DNA of 64,000 bases from contig CALVEK010000001.1 of NCBI GenBank assembly GCA_944326555.1, positions 1 to 64,000 of the forward strand, in the 5' to 3' direction. Source of the DNA: Candidatus Gastranaerophilales bacterium (GTDB taxonomy: Bacteria; Cyanobacteriota; Vampirovibrionia; Gastranaerophilales; Gastranaerophilaceae). The notes below the pieces were generated by a model. That model was not told the DNA's origin, did not search any database, and was given only the letters and a program-made list of their open reading frames with translations. The position numbers were made by a program, and so were the translations under genes. Positions 26,188-35,930 of the stretch are shown here, piece after piece. Position 1 is the stretch's first letter, and every line of letters begins with the position of its first letter.

Positions 26188-26997
26188 ATGGAATATTTAA
26201 CTTATCTACAAGACAACTTAAAAGACAATCGCCTTGTAAGATGGCCTGAAAGTTGTTTTCCTTTAAAATTTTATATAGCTCCATTCAGATGGTACGCAAG
26301 GAGCGGCAATGACACTTATATTTACCAAGCCCTTGTAAAAAGAGCATTGGATGCTTGGGAAAAAGTCAGTGCAGGTAAAGTCAGATTTAAGGTAGTAAAC
26401 ACATTAAACGAATCTCAAATTAATCTGGATTGGAAAAGAGTAGACAGAAAAGCTCTCGGGCACTGCTATTTTCATTTTGATAATAACAGCAGACTCTACA
26501 GTGCCGAAGTTCAAATCGGCTTGTCTGACGGAATTTTACACCAACAGTATCAGGATGAAAATGAGGTTTACCATACCATATTACACGAAATAGGTCATGC
26601 ACTTGGCTTGGGACACAGTCCATATCAATCGGATATTATGTATACACCACACAAATACGGTGTTGTAAGTGTTTCAAAAAGAGATGCAGCTTCTTTGCAA
26701 TGGTTGTACAAATTGCCTTATGGTATTTCTGTAAGTGAGATGGCACAAAGATATGGAGTTAATTCCTCCAACATAGATGATATTATTTTAAAAGCATCAC
26801 TCTCTGATAAACATAATAGTGCTTTTGAAGAAGTTAAAAACAGTATTAAAATTCCTCAAAAAGATTTGATGAATGAACAAGATAAAATAGCAGAACTGAA
26901 AAAATATAACCTCGGGTTACAAAATATACAGATTTCATCTGATGTACAAGATTATATTAAGAAAAATTTGACGATGAAGAATAAAAAAGACAAATAA
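26188..26997 (+). CDS. Matrixin-like zinc metalloprotease (M10 family)
   Basis: This 269-residue protein has a complete metzincin site HEIGHALGLGH (H133, E134, H137, H143) and a Met-turn at M151 (SDIMYTP). The preceding ALDAWEKVSAGKVRFK and EVQIGLSDG strands are typical of matrixins. Unlike most matrixins it has no signal peptide, propeptide or cysteine switch. The N-terminus begins directly with MEYLTYLQDN. It may act in the cytoplasm or be exported by a non-Sec route. The C-terminal 80 residues are helical and charged. It sits 9 bp after rseP and its stop lies inside a strong terminator. Confidence 0.85.
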   Translation: MEYLTYLQDNLKDNRLVRWPESCFPLKFYIAPFRWYARSGNDTYIYQALVKRALDAWEKVSAGKVRFKVVNTLNESQINLDWKRVDRKALGHCYFHFDNNSRLYSAEVQIGLSDGILHQQYQDENEVYHTILHEIGHALGLGHSPYQSDIMYTPHKYGVVSVSKRDAASLQWLYKLPYGISVSEMAQRYGVNSSNIDDIILKASLSDKHNSAFEEVKNSIKIPQKDLMNEQDKIAELKKYNLGLQNIQISSDVQDYIKKNLTMKNKKDK

Positions 26998-27028
26998 ACC
27001 ACACTAATAAGGTTAATTTGTCTTTTTT
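26983..27028. terminator. Bidirectional terminator between the matrixin and glgA genes
   Basis: An 18-nt arm (AAAAAAGACAAATAAACC) pairs with its near-complement at 27011-27028 around a 10-nt loop. A/T tracts on both sides give T-runs in each direction, ending both convergent genes. Confidence 0.85.
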
Positions 27029-27055
27029 GTTATATTAAAAAACCAATGTAAAAAA

Positions 27056-28507
27056 TTATTTGGAGCCTAAAGATTCTTTGTAAGCCTGAACATATTTTTC
27101 AGCACTTTTATCCCAGCTAAAATCAGCATTCATTGCATTTTTAACTATAACAGGCCAATCTTTTTTGTCTTTAAAAATATCCAAAGCATAACGAATACAA
27201 TCCATCATAGAATAAGGACTGTAATTCCAGAACTTAAATCCGTCTCCGTTCTCCATCGGATAACCGACAATAGTATCGTCAAGCCCACCCGTAGCTCTGA
27301 CTATAGGGATAGTTCCGTATTTTAAAGCTATTAATTGACTCAAACCGCAAGGTTCAAATGCCGACGGCATCAAGAACATATCCGCACCTGCATACATCTT
27401 GTTGCTCAACCCTGCGGAAAACTCTATTTTCGCTCTAATATTATCACTTGTTGCATCAAGATATCTAAACATATCCTCATAATGCTGTGCTCCCGTTCCA
27501 AGAACTATAAATTGAGCATCAAGACCTTTTAGTTCTTCACAAACAGGACCTAACAAATCAAAACCTTTTTGCTCAACCATTCTCGAAACAATTGCAATAA
27601 GCGGTTTGTCTTTGTGATATGGGAGACCAAACTCCTTGAGAATATCTTTTTTGCATTCTTCTTTGTTTGCAATGTGTTTAACATCATAATTTTTTATAAT
27701 TGTTTTATCGGTTGCAGGATTATACACGCTGTAATCAACACCGTTTAAAATACCCAACAGCTTATGTGAATTGTGGTTCAACGTCCAATCAAGACCATGA
27801 CCACCCTCGAATGTTTTTATTTCTTCCGCATATTTTGGAGATACTACTATAACCTTGTCGCTGTAGTTTATAGCACCTTTCATCCAATTTAACATACCAA
27901 AGTGTTCAAGCCCCCAGCAATTCCAAACATCTTTGTGATCCAACTGAGCAAAGTACAGCAAGTCATCAAACCACTGTCCCTGATAAGCTATATTGTGAAT
28001 AGAAAAGAAATTCTTTGCCTTATTAAAGAACGGATCATCTTTATAATTCACTTTCATATATACAGGAATCATCGCCGTATGCCAATCATTAGAGTGAATT
28101 ATATCAGGTTTAAAATTCAATAATCTTGCGTACTCAATCGCTGCATGAGAAAAAGCAATGAATCTTTCATGTTCATATCTTGTATCGATATATCTTGGGT
28201 AAACCTCGTTAAAAGGAGCAAAATACTTGCTGTTATCCAAGAAAAATACATTGATATTGGTATCAGGAAGTTTGGCCATTTTGAGATTAAAATAATATTG
28301 ACCATAACTGTAATCGATAGTTAGTTTTGAATTTGGAATTTCTTGAATATTGTATTTTTTTTGGTCAATACAACCATGCAGCGGTGTAAAAATAGCAACT
28401 TCATGTCCCATCTTCTCAAGAACTTTCGGAAGACTGCCCACAACGTCAGCTAAACCGCCGACTTTTGAAAAAGGTGCTACTTCTGCCGAAACAAACATTA
28501 TTTTCAT
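27056..28507 (-). CDS. glgA: Glycogen synthase GlgA
   Basis: This 483-residue GT5 enzyme transfers glucose from ADP-glucose to glycogen. Seen: MFVSAEVAPFSKVGGLADVV with the donor-binding KVGGL, FSIHNIAYQGQW, GILNGVDYSVYNP, and VSRMVEQKGFDL plus MPSAFEPCGLSQL of the C-terminal Rossmann domain. It implies carbohydrate storage. No glgB or glgC is adjacent. ATG start with AGGGG upstream and an extended -10 promoter (28544-28552). Confidence 0.96.
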   Translation of the reverse strand: MKIMFVSAEVAPFSKVGGLADVVGSLPKVLEKMGHEVAIFTPLHGCIDQKKYNIQEIPNSKLTIDYSYGQYYFNLKMAKLPDTNINVFFLDNSKYFAPFNEVYPRYIDTRYEHERFIAFSHAAIEYARLLNFKPDIIHSNDWHTAMIPVYMKVNYKDDPFFNKAKNFFSIHNIAYQGQWFDDLLYFAQLDHKDVWNCWGLEHFGMLNWMKGAINYSDKVIVVSPKYAEEIKTFEGGHGLDWTLNHNSHKLLGILNGVDYSVYNPATDKTIIKNYDVKHIANKEECKKDILKEFGLPYHKDKPLIAIVSRMVEQKGFDLLGPVCEELKGLDAQFIVLGTGAQHYEDMFRYLDATSDNIRAKIEFSAGLSNKMYAGADMFLMPSAFEPCGLSQLIALKYGTIPIVRATGGLDDTIVGYPMENGDGFKFWNYSPYSMMDCIRYALDIFKDKKDWPVIVKNAMNADFSWDKSAEKYVQAYKESLGSK

Positions 28508-28543
28508 GGTAAACCCCTGTAATTGTTAAATCTATCCAAAGAT

Positions 28544-28552
28544 ATTATATCA
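28544..28552 (-). promoter_or_regulatory. Extended -10 promoter for glgA
   Basis: TGATATAAT on the minus strand is an extended -10 (TGn plus TATAAT) about 38 bp before the glgA ATG. A TTGACA further upstream is spaced 22 bp, too far for a canonical pairing. Confidence 0.45.
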
Positions 28553-28612
28553 CTAATTTGAGCTATTTATTTGTCAAAAATAATAATAAAAAAGAAAAAT
28601 AAATAACTAAAA

Positions 28613-28676
28613 AACAAGCAATAACCTAAATATTTGGTTTACTAAATCCATAAATATCTTAAAGCTATTGCCTGTT
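28613..28676 (-). terminator. Long hairpin terminator of the permease gene
   Basis: AACAGGCAATAG and TTATTGCTTGTT pair across a 40-nt A/T-rich interior, followed on the minus strand by a T-rich run (TTTTTTAGTTATTTATTTTTC). It separates the permease from glgA. Confidence 0.6.
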
Positions 28677-28697
28677 AATTAAAATTATTTGCAATTT

Positions 28698-30329
28698 TTA
28701 TAAAGAAGATTCGGAAGAAATTCTTTCTCTTGCTTCTTTATTACGTTGTTTCTTTTCTTCGATAACTTCGATTCTTCTGTTTCTTTTATAACCATAACCT
28801 GCATAAATGCTTATACCGATTAACAGCCACAGAGGGAAAAGAAGAGCAGTCTTGCCCATGCTGATAACAGCAACAACCATCAATCCGCCGCAAAGGATTA
28901 TACCCATAGCAGGGAAGAATGGAGAGAAAGGAACTCTAAAAGGTCTGTGTCTGTCAGGATCAGTTTTTCTAAGAATCAAAACACCTACACAAACGATTAT
29001 GAAAGAAGTGAATACACTAAAAATACACAACTGAGCTGCCAAATTCAAATCAAGGAACAAGCATCCGATAACCATGGCAATACCAACAACCCAAGTTATC
29101 ACGTGAGGAGTTTTGTACACAGGGTGTACTTTTTTCAATATGCCTGGGAAGAAATTATCTCTTGCCATAGAGAACAAAATTCTTGTAGCCGCTAACTGCA
29201 TAACCAAAAGTACAGAAGTCAAACCTGTTAACGCACCAACGGAAATCAATCCTGCAACCCAACCTTGTCCTGTCATTTGCATTGCATAAGCAATAGGTGC
29301 ATGGATATTTATTGTATCCCATCTAACTACACCTGTAAGAACCAATGCAACAAAAATATAAACAATGGTACAAAGAACAAGCGTTCCTATAATACCGATT
29401 GGAATATCTTTTTGAGGATTCTTTGTTTCTTCTGCTGCGGTTGATATTGCATCAAAACCTGTGTAAGCAAAGAAAATTGTGAAAGCACTAACCAAAACAC
29501 TGCCAATTCCGTTAGGCATAAACGGAACCCAGTTTGCAGGTTTTACATAGAAAGCACCCACACCAATGAATAATCCTATAACAACAAGTTTTATGATAAC
29601 CATTAAACCCGCCATGTTTTTGGATTCGGAAATACCCTTAACAAGAATTGCCGTAACCAAAAGTATCATCAAAATAGCAGGAACATTTATACAAAAAGGA
29701 ATACAACCCAAATGAGGAATATGATCCATCGGATTCATACCCATTTTTAAATAAGCAGCCTTGGCAGAGCCAAAATCATTAACGAGCCACAAAGGCGGAT
29801 ACATTATATGATGAGCAACAGGCTGCAAAAATGCAGGCAAAGCCTTCATATAAGGTTCAAAACCTCTTAAAAACTGCAACAAATAACCTGTCCAACTGCA
29901 AGCAACAGCAATGTTACCGATGGTATATTGCAACATCAAAACCCAACCTACCATCCATGCGGCAAGCTCACCCATTGTTGCAAAAGTGTAAGTGTATACA
30001 CCGCCTGATACAGGAATCATAGAAGCAAATTCCGCATAACAAAGAGCAGAAAAAATACAAGCAATCCCTGCAATTATCATAGAAATAATAAGAGCAGGCC
30101 CTGCACCATGACCATCTGTACCAACAACCGCAGAACCTACCATTGAAAAAATACCGGCACCGATAACCGCACCTATACCTAAAATTATCAAGTCTACCCA
30201 GTTCAAGGTTTTTTTCAAACCTGTCTCTTTAGACTGTGCAAGCATATCATCCGGATTTTTTGTTTTTAAAAGTTTAGAAACAAAATTTTCAACCAATCCT
30301 ACTTCGGTTACTTCTTTTTGTTGGCTCAT
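28698..30329 (-). CDS. APC-family amino acid permease (YfnA/CAT-like)
   Basis: This 543-residue protein has 12 or more hydrophobic segments. Seen: IILGIGAVIGAGIFSMVGSA in TM1, FSALCYAEFASMIPVSGGVY, FFAYTGFDAISTAAEETKNP with PQKDIPIGI, and MARDNFFPGILKKVHP. This is the cationic amino acid transporter branch of the APC superfamily, taking up amino acids with protons. The substrate cannot be specified. It begins 15 bp after the glyQ stop and so shares the glyQ transcript. Confidence 0.92.
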   Translation of the reverse strand: MSQQKEVTEVGLVENFVSKLLKTKNPDDMLAQSKETGLKKTLNWVDLIILGIGAVIGAGIFSMVGSAVVGTDGHGAGPALIISMIIAGIACIFSALCYAEFASMIPVSGGVYTYTFATMGELAAWMVGWVLMLQYTIGNIAVACSWTGYLLQFLRGFEPYMKALPAFLQPVAHHIMYPPLWLVNDFGSAKAAYLKMGMNPMDHIPHLGCIPFCINVPAILMILLVTAILVKGISESKNMAGLMVIIKLVVIGLFIGVGAFYVKPANWVPFMPNGIGSVLVSAFTIFFAYTGFDAISTAAEETKNPQKDIPIGIIGTLVLCTIVYIFVALVLTGVVRWDTINIHAPIAYAMQMTGQGWVAGLISVGALTGLTSVLLVMQLAATRILFSMARDNFFPGILKKVHPVYKTPHVITWVVGIAMVIGCLFLDLNLAAQLCIFSVFTSFIIVCVGVLILRKTDPDRHRPFRVPFSPFFPAMGIILCGGLMVVAVISMGKTALLFPLWLLIGISIYAGYGYKRNRRIEVIEEKKQRNKEARERISSESSL

Positions 30330-30344
30330 GTAAATATCCTTATA

Positions 30345-31235
30345 TTAAATTGTAGCTTTTTCTTTTTTTAGTAAGGGGAAACCCAGCTCTTCTCTTTGTT
30401 CAACATAGAGTTTAGCCACCATTGCAGCCATTCTTCTTACTCTGTTGATAAAGTTTATTCTCTCATCTTTAGAAATAACGCCTCTTGCATCCAAAAGATT
30501 GAATGTATGAGAACATTTTAAAACGTAGTCATAAGCAGGTAAAACCAATTTATTTTCTACACAGCTTTCGACTTCTTCTTGGAAAATATCAAACATTTTG
30601 AACAATCTTTCAGCACTTGAAACTTCAAAGTTATATTTTGACTGTTCTATTTCATTTTGAAGATAAATTTCACCGTACTTAAGTTCTTTATTCCACATAA
30701 CGTCATAAACAGAATTAACATTTTGCAGATACATAGCAATTCTTTCAAGACCGTATGTCAATTCAAGAGCCACAGGTTTGATTTCTAAACCGCCAACCTG
30801 TTGAAAATATGTAAACTGAGTAATTTCCATACCATCCAACCATACTTCCCAGCCCACACCGGCTGCACCCAATGTTGGTGATTCCCAGTTATCTTCTACA
30901 AATCTGACATCATGTTGAGACAAATCTATTCCCATTGCCTCTAAACTTTTCAAATACAATTCCTGAGCATTATCAGGAGATGGTTTTAAAATAACCTGAT
31001 ACTGAAAATAGTGTCCCAATCTGTTAGGGTTTTCTCCATAACGAGCATCTGTCGGACGTCTGCAAGGTTCAACCATTGCTGTATTCCAAGGCTCAGGACC
31101 CAATGAACGCAAAAAAGTTGCAGGATTCATTGTTGATGCACCTTTTTCAATATCATAAGGTTGTTGTATTATACATCCGTAATCGGACCAAAATTTTGAT
31201 AAATTTAAAATTAATTCTTGAAAGGTTAAAGCCAT
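30345..31235 (-). CDS. glyQ: Glycyl-tRNA synthetase alpha subunit
   Basis: This 296-residue subunit is the catalytic half of the bacterial alpha2beta2 glycyl-tRNA synthetase. Seen: [54 protein letters not shown] and [11 protein letters not shown] start at ATG 31235, preceded by GGAAATCAAGAGAGA. Another in-frame ATG at 31301 lacks a ribosome site. The beta subunit glyS is not in the window, so the two genes are unlinked. A 300-bp leader with inverted repeats lies upstream. Confidence 0.96.
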   Translation of the reverse strand: MALTFQELILNLSKFWSDYGCIIQQPYDIEKGASTMNPATFLRSLGPEPWNTAMVEPCRRPTDARYGENPNRLGHYFQYQVILKPSPDNAQELYLKSLEAMGIDLSQHDVRFVEDNWESPTLGAAGVGWEVWLDGMEITQFTYFQQVGGLEIKPVALELTYGLERIAMYLQNVNSVYDVMWNKELKYGEIYLQNEIEQSKYNFEVSSAERLFKMFDIFQEEVESCVENKLVLPAYDYVLKCSHTFNLLDARGVISKDERINFINRVRRMAAMVAKLYVEQREELGFPLLKKEKATI

Positions 31236-31543
31236 TCTCTCTTGATTTCCAGTACCATAAAATCTAACACTTACGGACTTTTCCGTATTTAGCTTTATCA
31301 TTATAATATAATAACACTGATTTTACAAACGATTGTAATATACACACCCAAAAATTGTTACATGTGTAATTGCATGTCGCACAAGGTTTTTGACAAATTT
31401 GCTTTGTTTTTGCAAATTATACCTTGTTTTTTGCATTTTATATTACAAATTTGAACAAAACATTATTTATTTACATTAAATTGTTCAAATTTTGAGTTAA
31501 ATATTAAAAATTTACAACCGAAAAAAACTTAAAAAAATAAAAA
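31236..31543 (-). promoter_or_regulatory. Structured leader upstream of glyQ
   Basis: This 308-bp gene-free stretch contains several inverted repeats. The best is 31381-31427, where ACAAGGT/ACCTTGT and an inner AATTTGC/GCAAATT could form one stem. Another pair of ATTTGAACA sites faces inward at about 31450-31490, and there is a short TTACA-TG-TGTAA palindrome at about 31357-31368. No T-box specifier or antiterminator consensus was found. It may hold the glyQ promoter and a regulator site. Confidence 0.4.
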
Positions 31544-31563
31544 ACCCCGTTTTAAAACGGGGT
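31544..31563 (-). terminator. Rho-independent terminator of the Ctp protease gene
   Basis: A perfect palindrome (ACCCCG-TTTTAAAA-CGGGGT) lies 18 bp after the stop codon and is followed on the minus strand by TTTTTTATTTTTTT. Confidence 0.9.
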
Positions 31564-31581
31564 AAACTTTTTATTATATTT

Positions 31582-32811
31582 TTACTTTGCACAAACTGAT
31601 TGATTTTTTATCATCTGTACAAGAAGCTCGTTAGCTTTTTTCAGTTGAACATCGTCTTTAGCTTTCACGTTTTCTTCTGTCAATTCTACCGTAACATCCG
31701 GAGCAATACCTTTTTTATTTATATCCGTACCGTTTGGAGTTAAATATTTTTGAATAGTAATATTTGCGCCCGAGCCGCCCATTAGTTTATTTACCTCTTG
31801 TACCAAACCTTTTCCAAAGGTATTTTCTCCAACCAAGAGAGCTCTTTTGTTATCTTTCATTGCGCCTGAAAAAATCTCACTTGCAGAAGCAGAACCTTTG
31901 TTTATAAGAATTACAATAGGTTTATCCGTAACATATTTTCTTGTAGCTCTTGTTGTTTCTTTGTAGCCGTCTCTGTCAACGGTACTTACAATAATACCTC
32001 CGTCAAGGAACATATCGGATATCAAAATTGCATTGCTCAATAATCCTCCGGGGTTTGAGCGCAAATCAATGATAAATCCTTTTTTATTTTTATAACTGTT
32101 TAAAGCATTCTCAAATTCTGTAGTGGCATTTTTGCTTATAAACGAACTTAGTCTTATATACCCTACACAGTCATCCAGTTGAGCTTTTTCTGGTACTTTT
32201 GTCGAAACAGATTTTATTTCTATTTCTGCACGTTTAATTTTGTATAATTTATTTTCTTGATTTTTTCTTTTAATTAAAAGAGTTACATAAGTACCCTCTT
32301 CGCCTCTGATTTGGTCAGCTGCTTTATCAATGGTTATACCTTTTGTTGATTTACCGTCAATTTCTAAAATTTCATCTTCGGCAAGCAGCCCTGCTTTTTC
32401 TCCCGGAGTATCTTCGATAGGTGCAATGATAAGGAGTTTTCCCTCTCTAAGACCTATTTGAACACCAATACCTTTTAAAGAACCTTTGATTGAGCTTGTT
32501 TCATCTTCAAATTCTTTAGGATCCAAAAACTTTGTATAAGGGTCATTCAAACTTGCCAGCATTGTTTGGATTGCAACGTAAGAATCTTCATCCGTTTTAA
32601 TTACATTGTCGTATTTATTTCTCCATCTTTTCCAATCTTGCTGATTGTTTGTATGGTCAACATATTTTGAGTTAATTAACTTCCACACCTGATCATACAA
32701 TTGCTGTGGCGTGGACGCAAATACATTGTTTGAGCCTGATATAGAGCTTGTAATAAAGATTGCAAAAAGAACAAAAGCAATTAAACCGTATTTTTTTATA
32801 TTTATTTTCAA
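31582..32811 (-). CDS. S41 family carboxyl-terminal processing protease (CtpA-like)
   Basis: This 409-residue exported serine protease has an N-terminal hydrophobic segment (YGLIAFVLFAIFITSSI), a PDZ domain (GSLKGIGVQIGLREGKL, DTPGEKAGLLAEDEI) and the S41 catalytic core with GSASASEIFSGAMKD (catalytic Ser) and GKGLVQ (catalytic Lys). Ctp enzymes trim proteins in the envelope. In photosynthetic relatives CtpA matures D1, which is not expected here. I prefer a TTG start at 32811 because AGAGG lies 8-9 bp before it. An upstream TTG at 32838 is the alternative. Confidence 0.9.
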   Translation of the reverse strand: MKINIKKYGLIAFVLFAIFITSSISGSNNVFASTPQQLYDQVWKLINSKYVDHTNNQQDWKRWRNKYDNVIKTDEDSYVAIQTMLASLNDPYTKFLDPKEFEDETSSIKGSLKGIGVQIGLREGKLLIIAPIEDTPGEKAGLLAEDEILEIDGKSTKGITIDKAADQIRGEEGTYVTLLIKRKNQENKLYKIKRAEIEIKSVSTKVPEKAQLDDCVGYIRLSSFISKNATTEFENALNSYKNKKGFIIDLRSNPGGLLSNAILISDMFLDGGIIVSTVDRDGYKETTRATRKYVTDKPIVILINKGSASASEIFSGAMKDNKRALLVGENTFGKGLVQEVNKLMGGSGANITIQKYLTPNGTDINKKGIAPDVTVELTEENVKAKDDVQLKKANELLVQMIKNQSVCAK

Positions 32812-33035
32812 AACTATACCTCTTTTTTCCCTATCCAATAAAGGTTAACAATATAATAACATAAAGCTGCTCTTTTTTTATATCGGATAAAAAGCTAACC
32901 TTACAAATTCTCATACTTATACTTTTTGACAGTATTTTGAACAAATTGTTTCTAAAAAACACAAAATATTTATTTTTGTAAATGAAATTATTTTAAAATC
33001 AACGGTTTTATTAGCTTCAAAAAAACTGAAGCAAA

Positions 33036-33060
33036 AGACCCCGCTTAAAAAGCGAGGTCT
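33036..33060 (-). terminator. Terminator of ppdK
   Basis: AGACCTCGCTT pairs with AAGCGGGGTCT (one G-U pair) on the minus strand, 28 bp after the ppdK stop. A second weaker hairpin (GCTTCA/TGAAGC, 33014-33032) follows directly. The flanks also give a T-run on the plus strand. Confidence 0.8.
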
Positions 33061-33088
33061 TTTTATAAACGAAAATATAATATATTCG

Positions 33089-35767
33089 TTATTTACAACC
33101 GAGTGTACCAATTTCTTCTTTAGAATGTTTAAACTCGATAACTGCCTGAGCTGCAGCAAGTCTTGCTTGCGGAACTCTGAATGGTGAACAAGAAACATAG
33201 TTCAAACCGATTCTGTGGCAGAATTTAACTGAAGCAGGGTCTCCACCGTGTTCACCACAAATACCTCTTTTCAAGTGAGGTTTAACAGCTAATGCCTTAT
33301 CCAAAGCAATTTTCATTAACTGACCAACACCCTCTTGATCAAGAGTTGAGAATGGGTTAGATGGAAGTATCTTGTTATCTACATATTTTTGCAAGAACTT
33401 ACCTTCCGCATCGTCTCTGGAATATCCGAAAGTCATTTGTGTAAGGTCATTTGTACCAAATGAGAAGAATTCTGCATATTCTGCAATTTGGTCAGCAGTA
33501 AGCGCAGCACGAGGAATTTCTATCATGGTACCAATCATGTATTCAACTGATACTCCTTTTTCATCCATTACTTCTTTAGCTACACGTTCTGCAACAGCTT
33601 TTGCTTCTTTCAACTCATTAACATGACCAACCAGAGGAATCATAACTTCAGGTTTTACATTCAAGCCCTCTTTTTTCAAATCACAAGCAGCAAGGAAAAT
33701 TGCTCTAACTTGCATTTCATTGATTTCAGGATAAGTAAGACCCAAACGGCATCCTCTAAGACCCATCATCGGGTTAGATTCAGACATATTTTCTACCAAA
33801 TGAAGCATTTCTTCATCTTTTTTGTAATCTTGATTCAATGCTTTTTTAGTAGCAACAGTCGCAATGAGTTCTTCCTTAGACGGCAAGAATTCATGAAGCG
33901 GCGGATCTAACAATCTGATTGTCATTGGTTTATCACCAAGAGCTTTAAACATGTCATAAAAATCTTGATATTGCATTGGCAACAGATGACTTAGAGCTTC
34001 TTTTCTTTGTTCTGTATTTTCAGCAATAATCATCTTTTGAACCCAAGGCAATCTTGCAGGATCCATAAACATGTGTTCAGTTCTACACAAACCAACACCT
34101 TCAGCTCCCATTTCTAACGCTTTTGCAACGTCAGCAGGTGTATCCGCATTTGCGCGAACACTCAACAATTTTACGTTATTAACCCATTCAAACAGTTTTT
34201 TGAAGTTATCATCCAATGTCGGAGGAACAAGATGTACAGAACCTTCAAATACTTCACCCGTACCACCGTCAAGAGAGATGATATCATCTTTGTGGTAAAC
34301 TTTTCCGCTACCATCAGTTAATGTACCGTTTTTGAGGTCAATTTTTAAATCTTCACAACCTGCAACACAAGGTTTACCCATACCTTTTGCAACTACAGCA
34401 GCGTGTGAAGTCATACCGCCTCTAAGAGTCAAAACACCTTGAGAAGCAATCATACCGTGAATGTCATCAGGACATGTTTCTAAACGTACAAGAATAACTT
34501 TTTCACCGCTTTTGCCTCTTTCAGCTGCTTCTTCGGTATCAAAAACAATTTTACCTACAGCAGCACCAGGAGAAGCTGCAAGGCCTTGTGCAATTTTGTG
34601 AGCTTCTTTTTTTGCAGCAGGGTCAAAGTCAGGCAAGAGAACTTGATACAACTGGTTCGGATCAACAAGTTCGATTGCTCTTTCTTTTGTAATAATGCCC
34701 TCTTCTGCCATCTCTACAGCTATACGAACAGATGCTTTTGCTGTTCTTTTACCGTTTCTTGTTTGCAAGATATAGAGTTTTCCTCTTTCAATAGTAAATT
34801 CCATATCTTGAACATCTTTGTAGCCTTCTTCCAATCTTTTTGCAATATCAACGTATTGTTTATATTGTTCAGGCATTTCTTTTTCCAAATCTGCAATAGG
34901 ATGTGGTGTTCTGATACCGGCAACAACGTCTTCACCTTGAGCGTTAGTCAAATATTCACCGTAGAATTTATTTTCACCGGTAGATGGGTTTCTTGTGAAA
35001 GATACACCTGTAGCACAATCATCACCCATGTTACCAAATACCATTGTTTGAACGTTTACGGCTGTTCCGTAGTTGTGGTCAATTTTGTAGTGGTTTCTGT
35101 AAGCTACGGCACGAGGAATATTCCAAGAACGGAAAACAGCTTCAATTGCTTCTTCTAATTGAACATAAGGATCTTGAGGGAATTCCTTACCCGTTTCTGC
35201 TTTAATAAGAGCTTTATAAGGTTCAATTAAAGATTTCCAATCATCTGCCGTAAGGTCAATATCTTGTTTGTAACCTTTTTCTTCTTTAATTTTATCAATG
35301 TATTCTTCAAATTTCATTCTTTCAATGTCCCAAGCAACAGAGCCGAACATTGTTAAGAAACGTCTATATGAATCATAACAGAATCTCGGATTATTGGTTA
35401 ATTTAATCATGCCTTCGACAGTTTGGTCGTTCATACCAAGGTTAAGGATAGTTTCCATCATACCAGGCATTGAAAGTCTTGCACCTGAACGAACTGATAC
35501 AAGGAGAGGATTTTCGGGATCACCAAATTTTTTACCCGCTTTTTCTTCAACTTTTTTCAAAGCCTCTTTAACTTCATCCATTACGCCTACAGGCATTTTA
35601 TTTCCATGGTTAATATAATCCATACAAGTTTCTGTAGTGATTGTTAAACCCGGAGGAACTGGTAATCCTAAATTAGTCATTTCAGCAAGGTTTGCACCTT
35701 TGCCTCCCAGAAGATTTCGCATATCTGCGCTACCTTCTTCAAATAACCATACTCGTTTTTCTGTCAT
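33089..35767 (-). CDS. ppdK: Pyruvate, phosphate dikinase
   Basis: PPDK interconverts pyruvate, ATP and Pi with PEP, AMP and PPi. In fermenters it often runs glycolytically using PPi. This 892-residue protein has the N-terminal ATP-grasp region (LLGGKGANLAEMTNLGLPVP), the phosphohistidine domain (LRGGMTSHAAVVAKGMGKPC, catalytic His) and the PEP-binding barrel (GAEGVGLCRTEHMF, FSFGTNDLTQMTFG, GICGEHGGD with catalytic Cys). ATG start with AAAAGGAG. It is monocistronic, with its own terminator. Confidence 0.97.
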   Translation of the reverse strand: MTEKRVWLFEEGSADMRNLLGGKGANLAEMTNLGLPVPPGLTITTETCMDYINHGNKMPVGVMDEVKEALKKVEEKAGKKFGDPENPLLVSVRSGARLSMPGMMETILNLGMNDQTVEGMIKLTNNPRFCYDSYRRFLTMFGSVAWDIERMKFEEYIDKIKEEKGYKQDIDLTADDWKSLIEPYKALIKAETGKEFPQDPYVQLEEAIEAVFRSWNIPRAVAYRNHYKIDHNYGTAVNVQTMVFGNMGDDCATGVSFTRNPSTGENKFYGEYLTNAQGEDVVAGIRTPHPIADLEKEMPEQYKQYVDIAKRLEEGYKDVQDMEFTIERGKLYILQTRNGKRTAKASVRIAVEMAEEGIITKERAIELVDPNQLYQVLLPDFDPAAKKEAHKIAQGLAASPGAAVGKIVFDTEEAAERGKSGEKVILVRLETCPDDIHGMIASQGVLTLRGGMTSHAAVVAKGMGKPCVAGCEDLKIDLKNGTLTDGSGKVYHKDDIISLDGGTGEVFEGSVHLVPPTLDDNFKKLFEWVNNVKLLSVRANADTPADVAKALEMGAEGVGLCRTEHMFMDPARLPWVQKMIIAENTEQRKEALSHLLPMQYQDFYDMFKALGDKPMTIRLLDPPLHEFLPSKEELIATVATKKALNQDYKKDEEMLHLVENMSESNPMMGLRGCRLGLTYPEINEMQVRAIFLAACDLKKEGLNVKPEVMIPLVGHVNELKEAKAVAERVAKEVMDEKGVSVEYMIGTMIEIPRAALTADQIAEYAEFFSFGTNDLTQMTFGYSRDDAEGKFLQKYVDNKILPSNPFSTLDQEGVGQLMKIALDKALAVKPHLKRGICGEHGGDPASVKFCHRIGLNYVSCSPFRVPQARLAAAQAVIEFKHSKEEIGTLGCK

Positions 35768-35930
35768 AATTTGTCTCCTTTTAATAAACTGAGTATATTC
35801 GTGTTTTTTTATTTTTTACACATGAAACCATTAATTTTACACAGTCTTAGACTAACATATTTTTTGCAAATACACAAACGTTTTTATTGCAAAAACAAAC
35901 AAATAATGTATTTATTGATAAAAAATTTTT

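Noticed and set aside
31236-31543. T-box riboswitch controlling glyQ
   Set aside because: No T-box sequence or specifier-loop/antiterminator consensus could be found in the leader.
32917-33198. 93-codon frame covering the ppdK terminator
   Set aside because: It spans two terminator hairpins and the antisense of the ppdK end, and has no ribosome site.
34586-35158. 190-codon plus-strand frame within ppdK
   Set aside because: Antisense shadow of ppdK: Cys/Phe-rich low-complexity translation with no family match.
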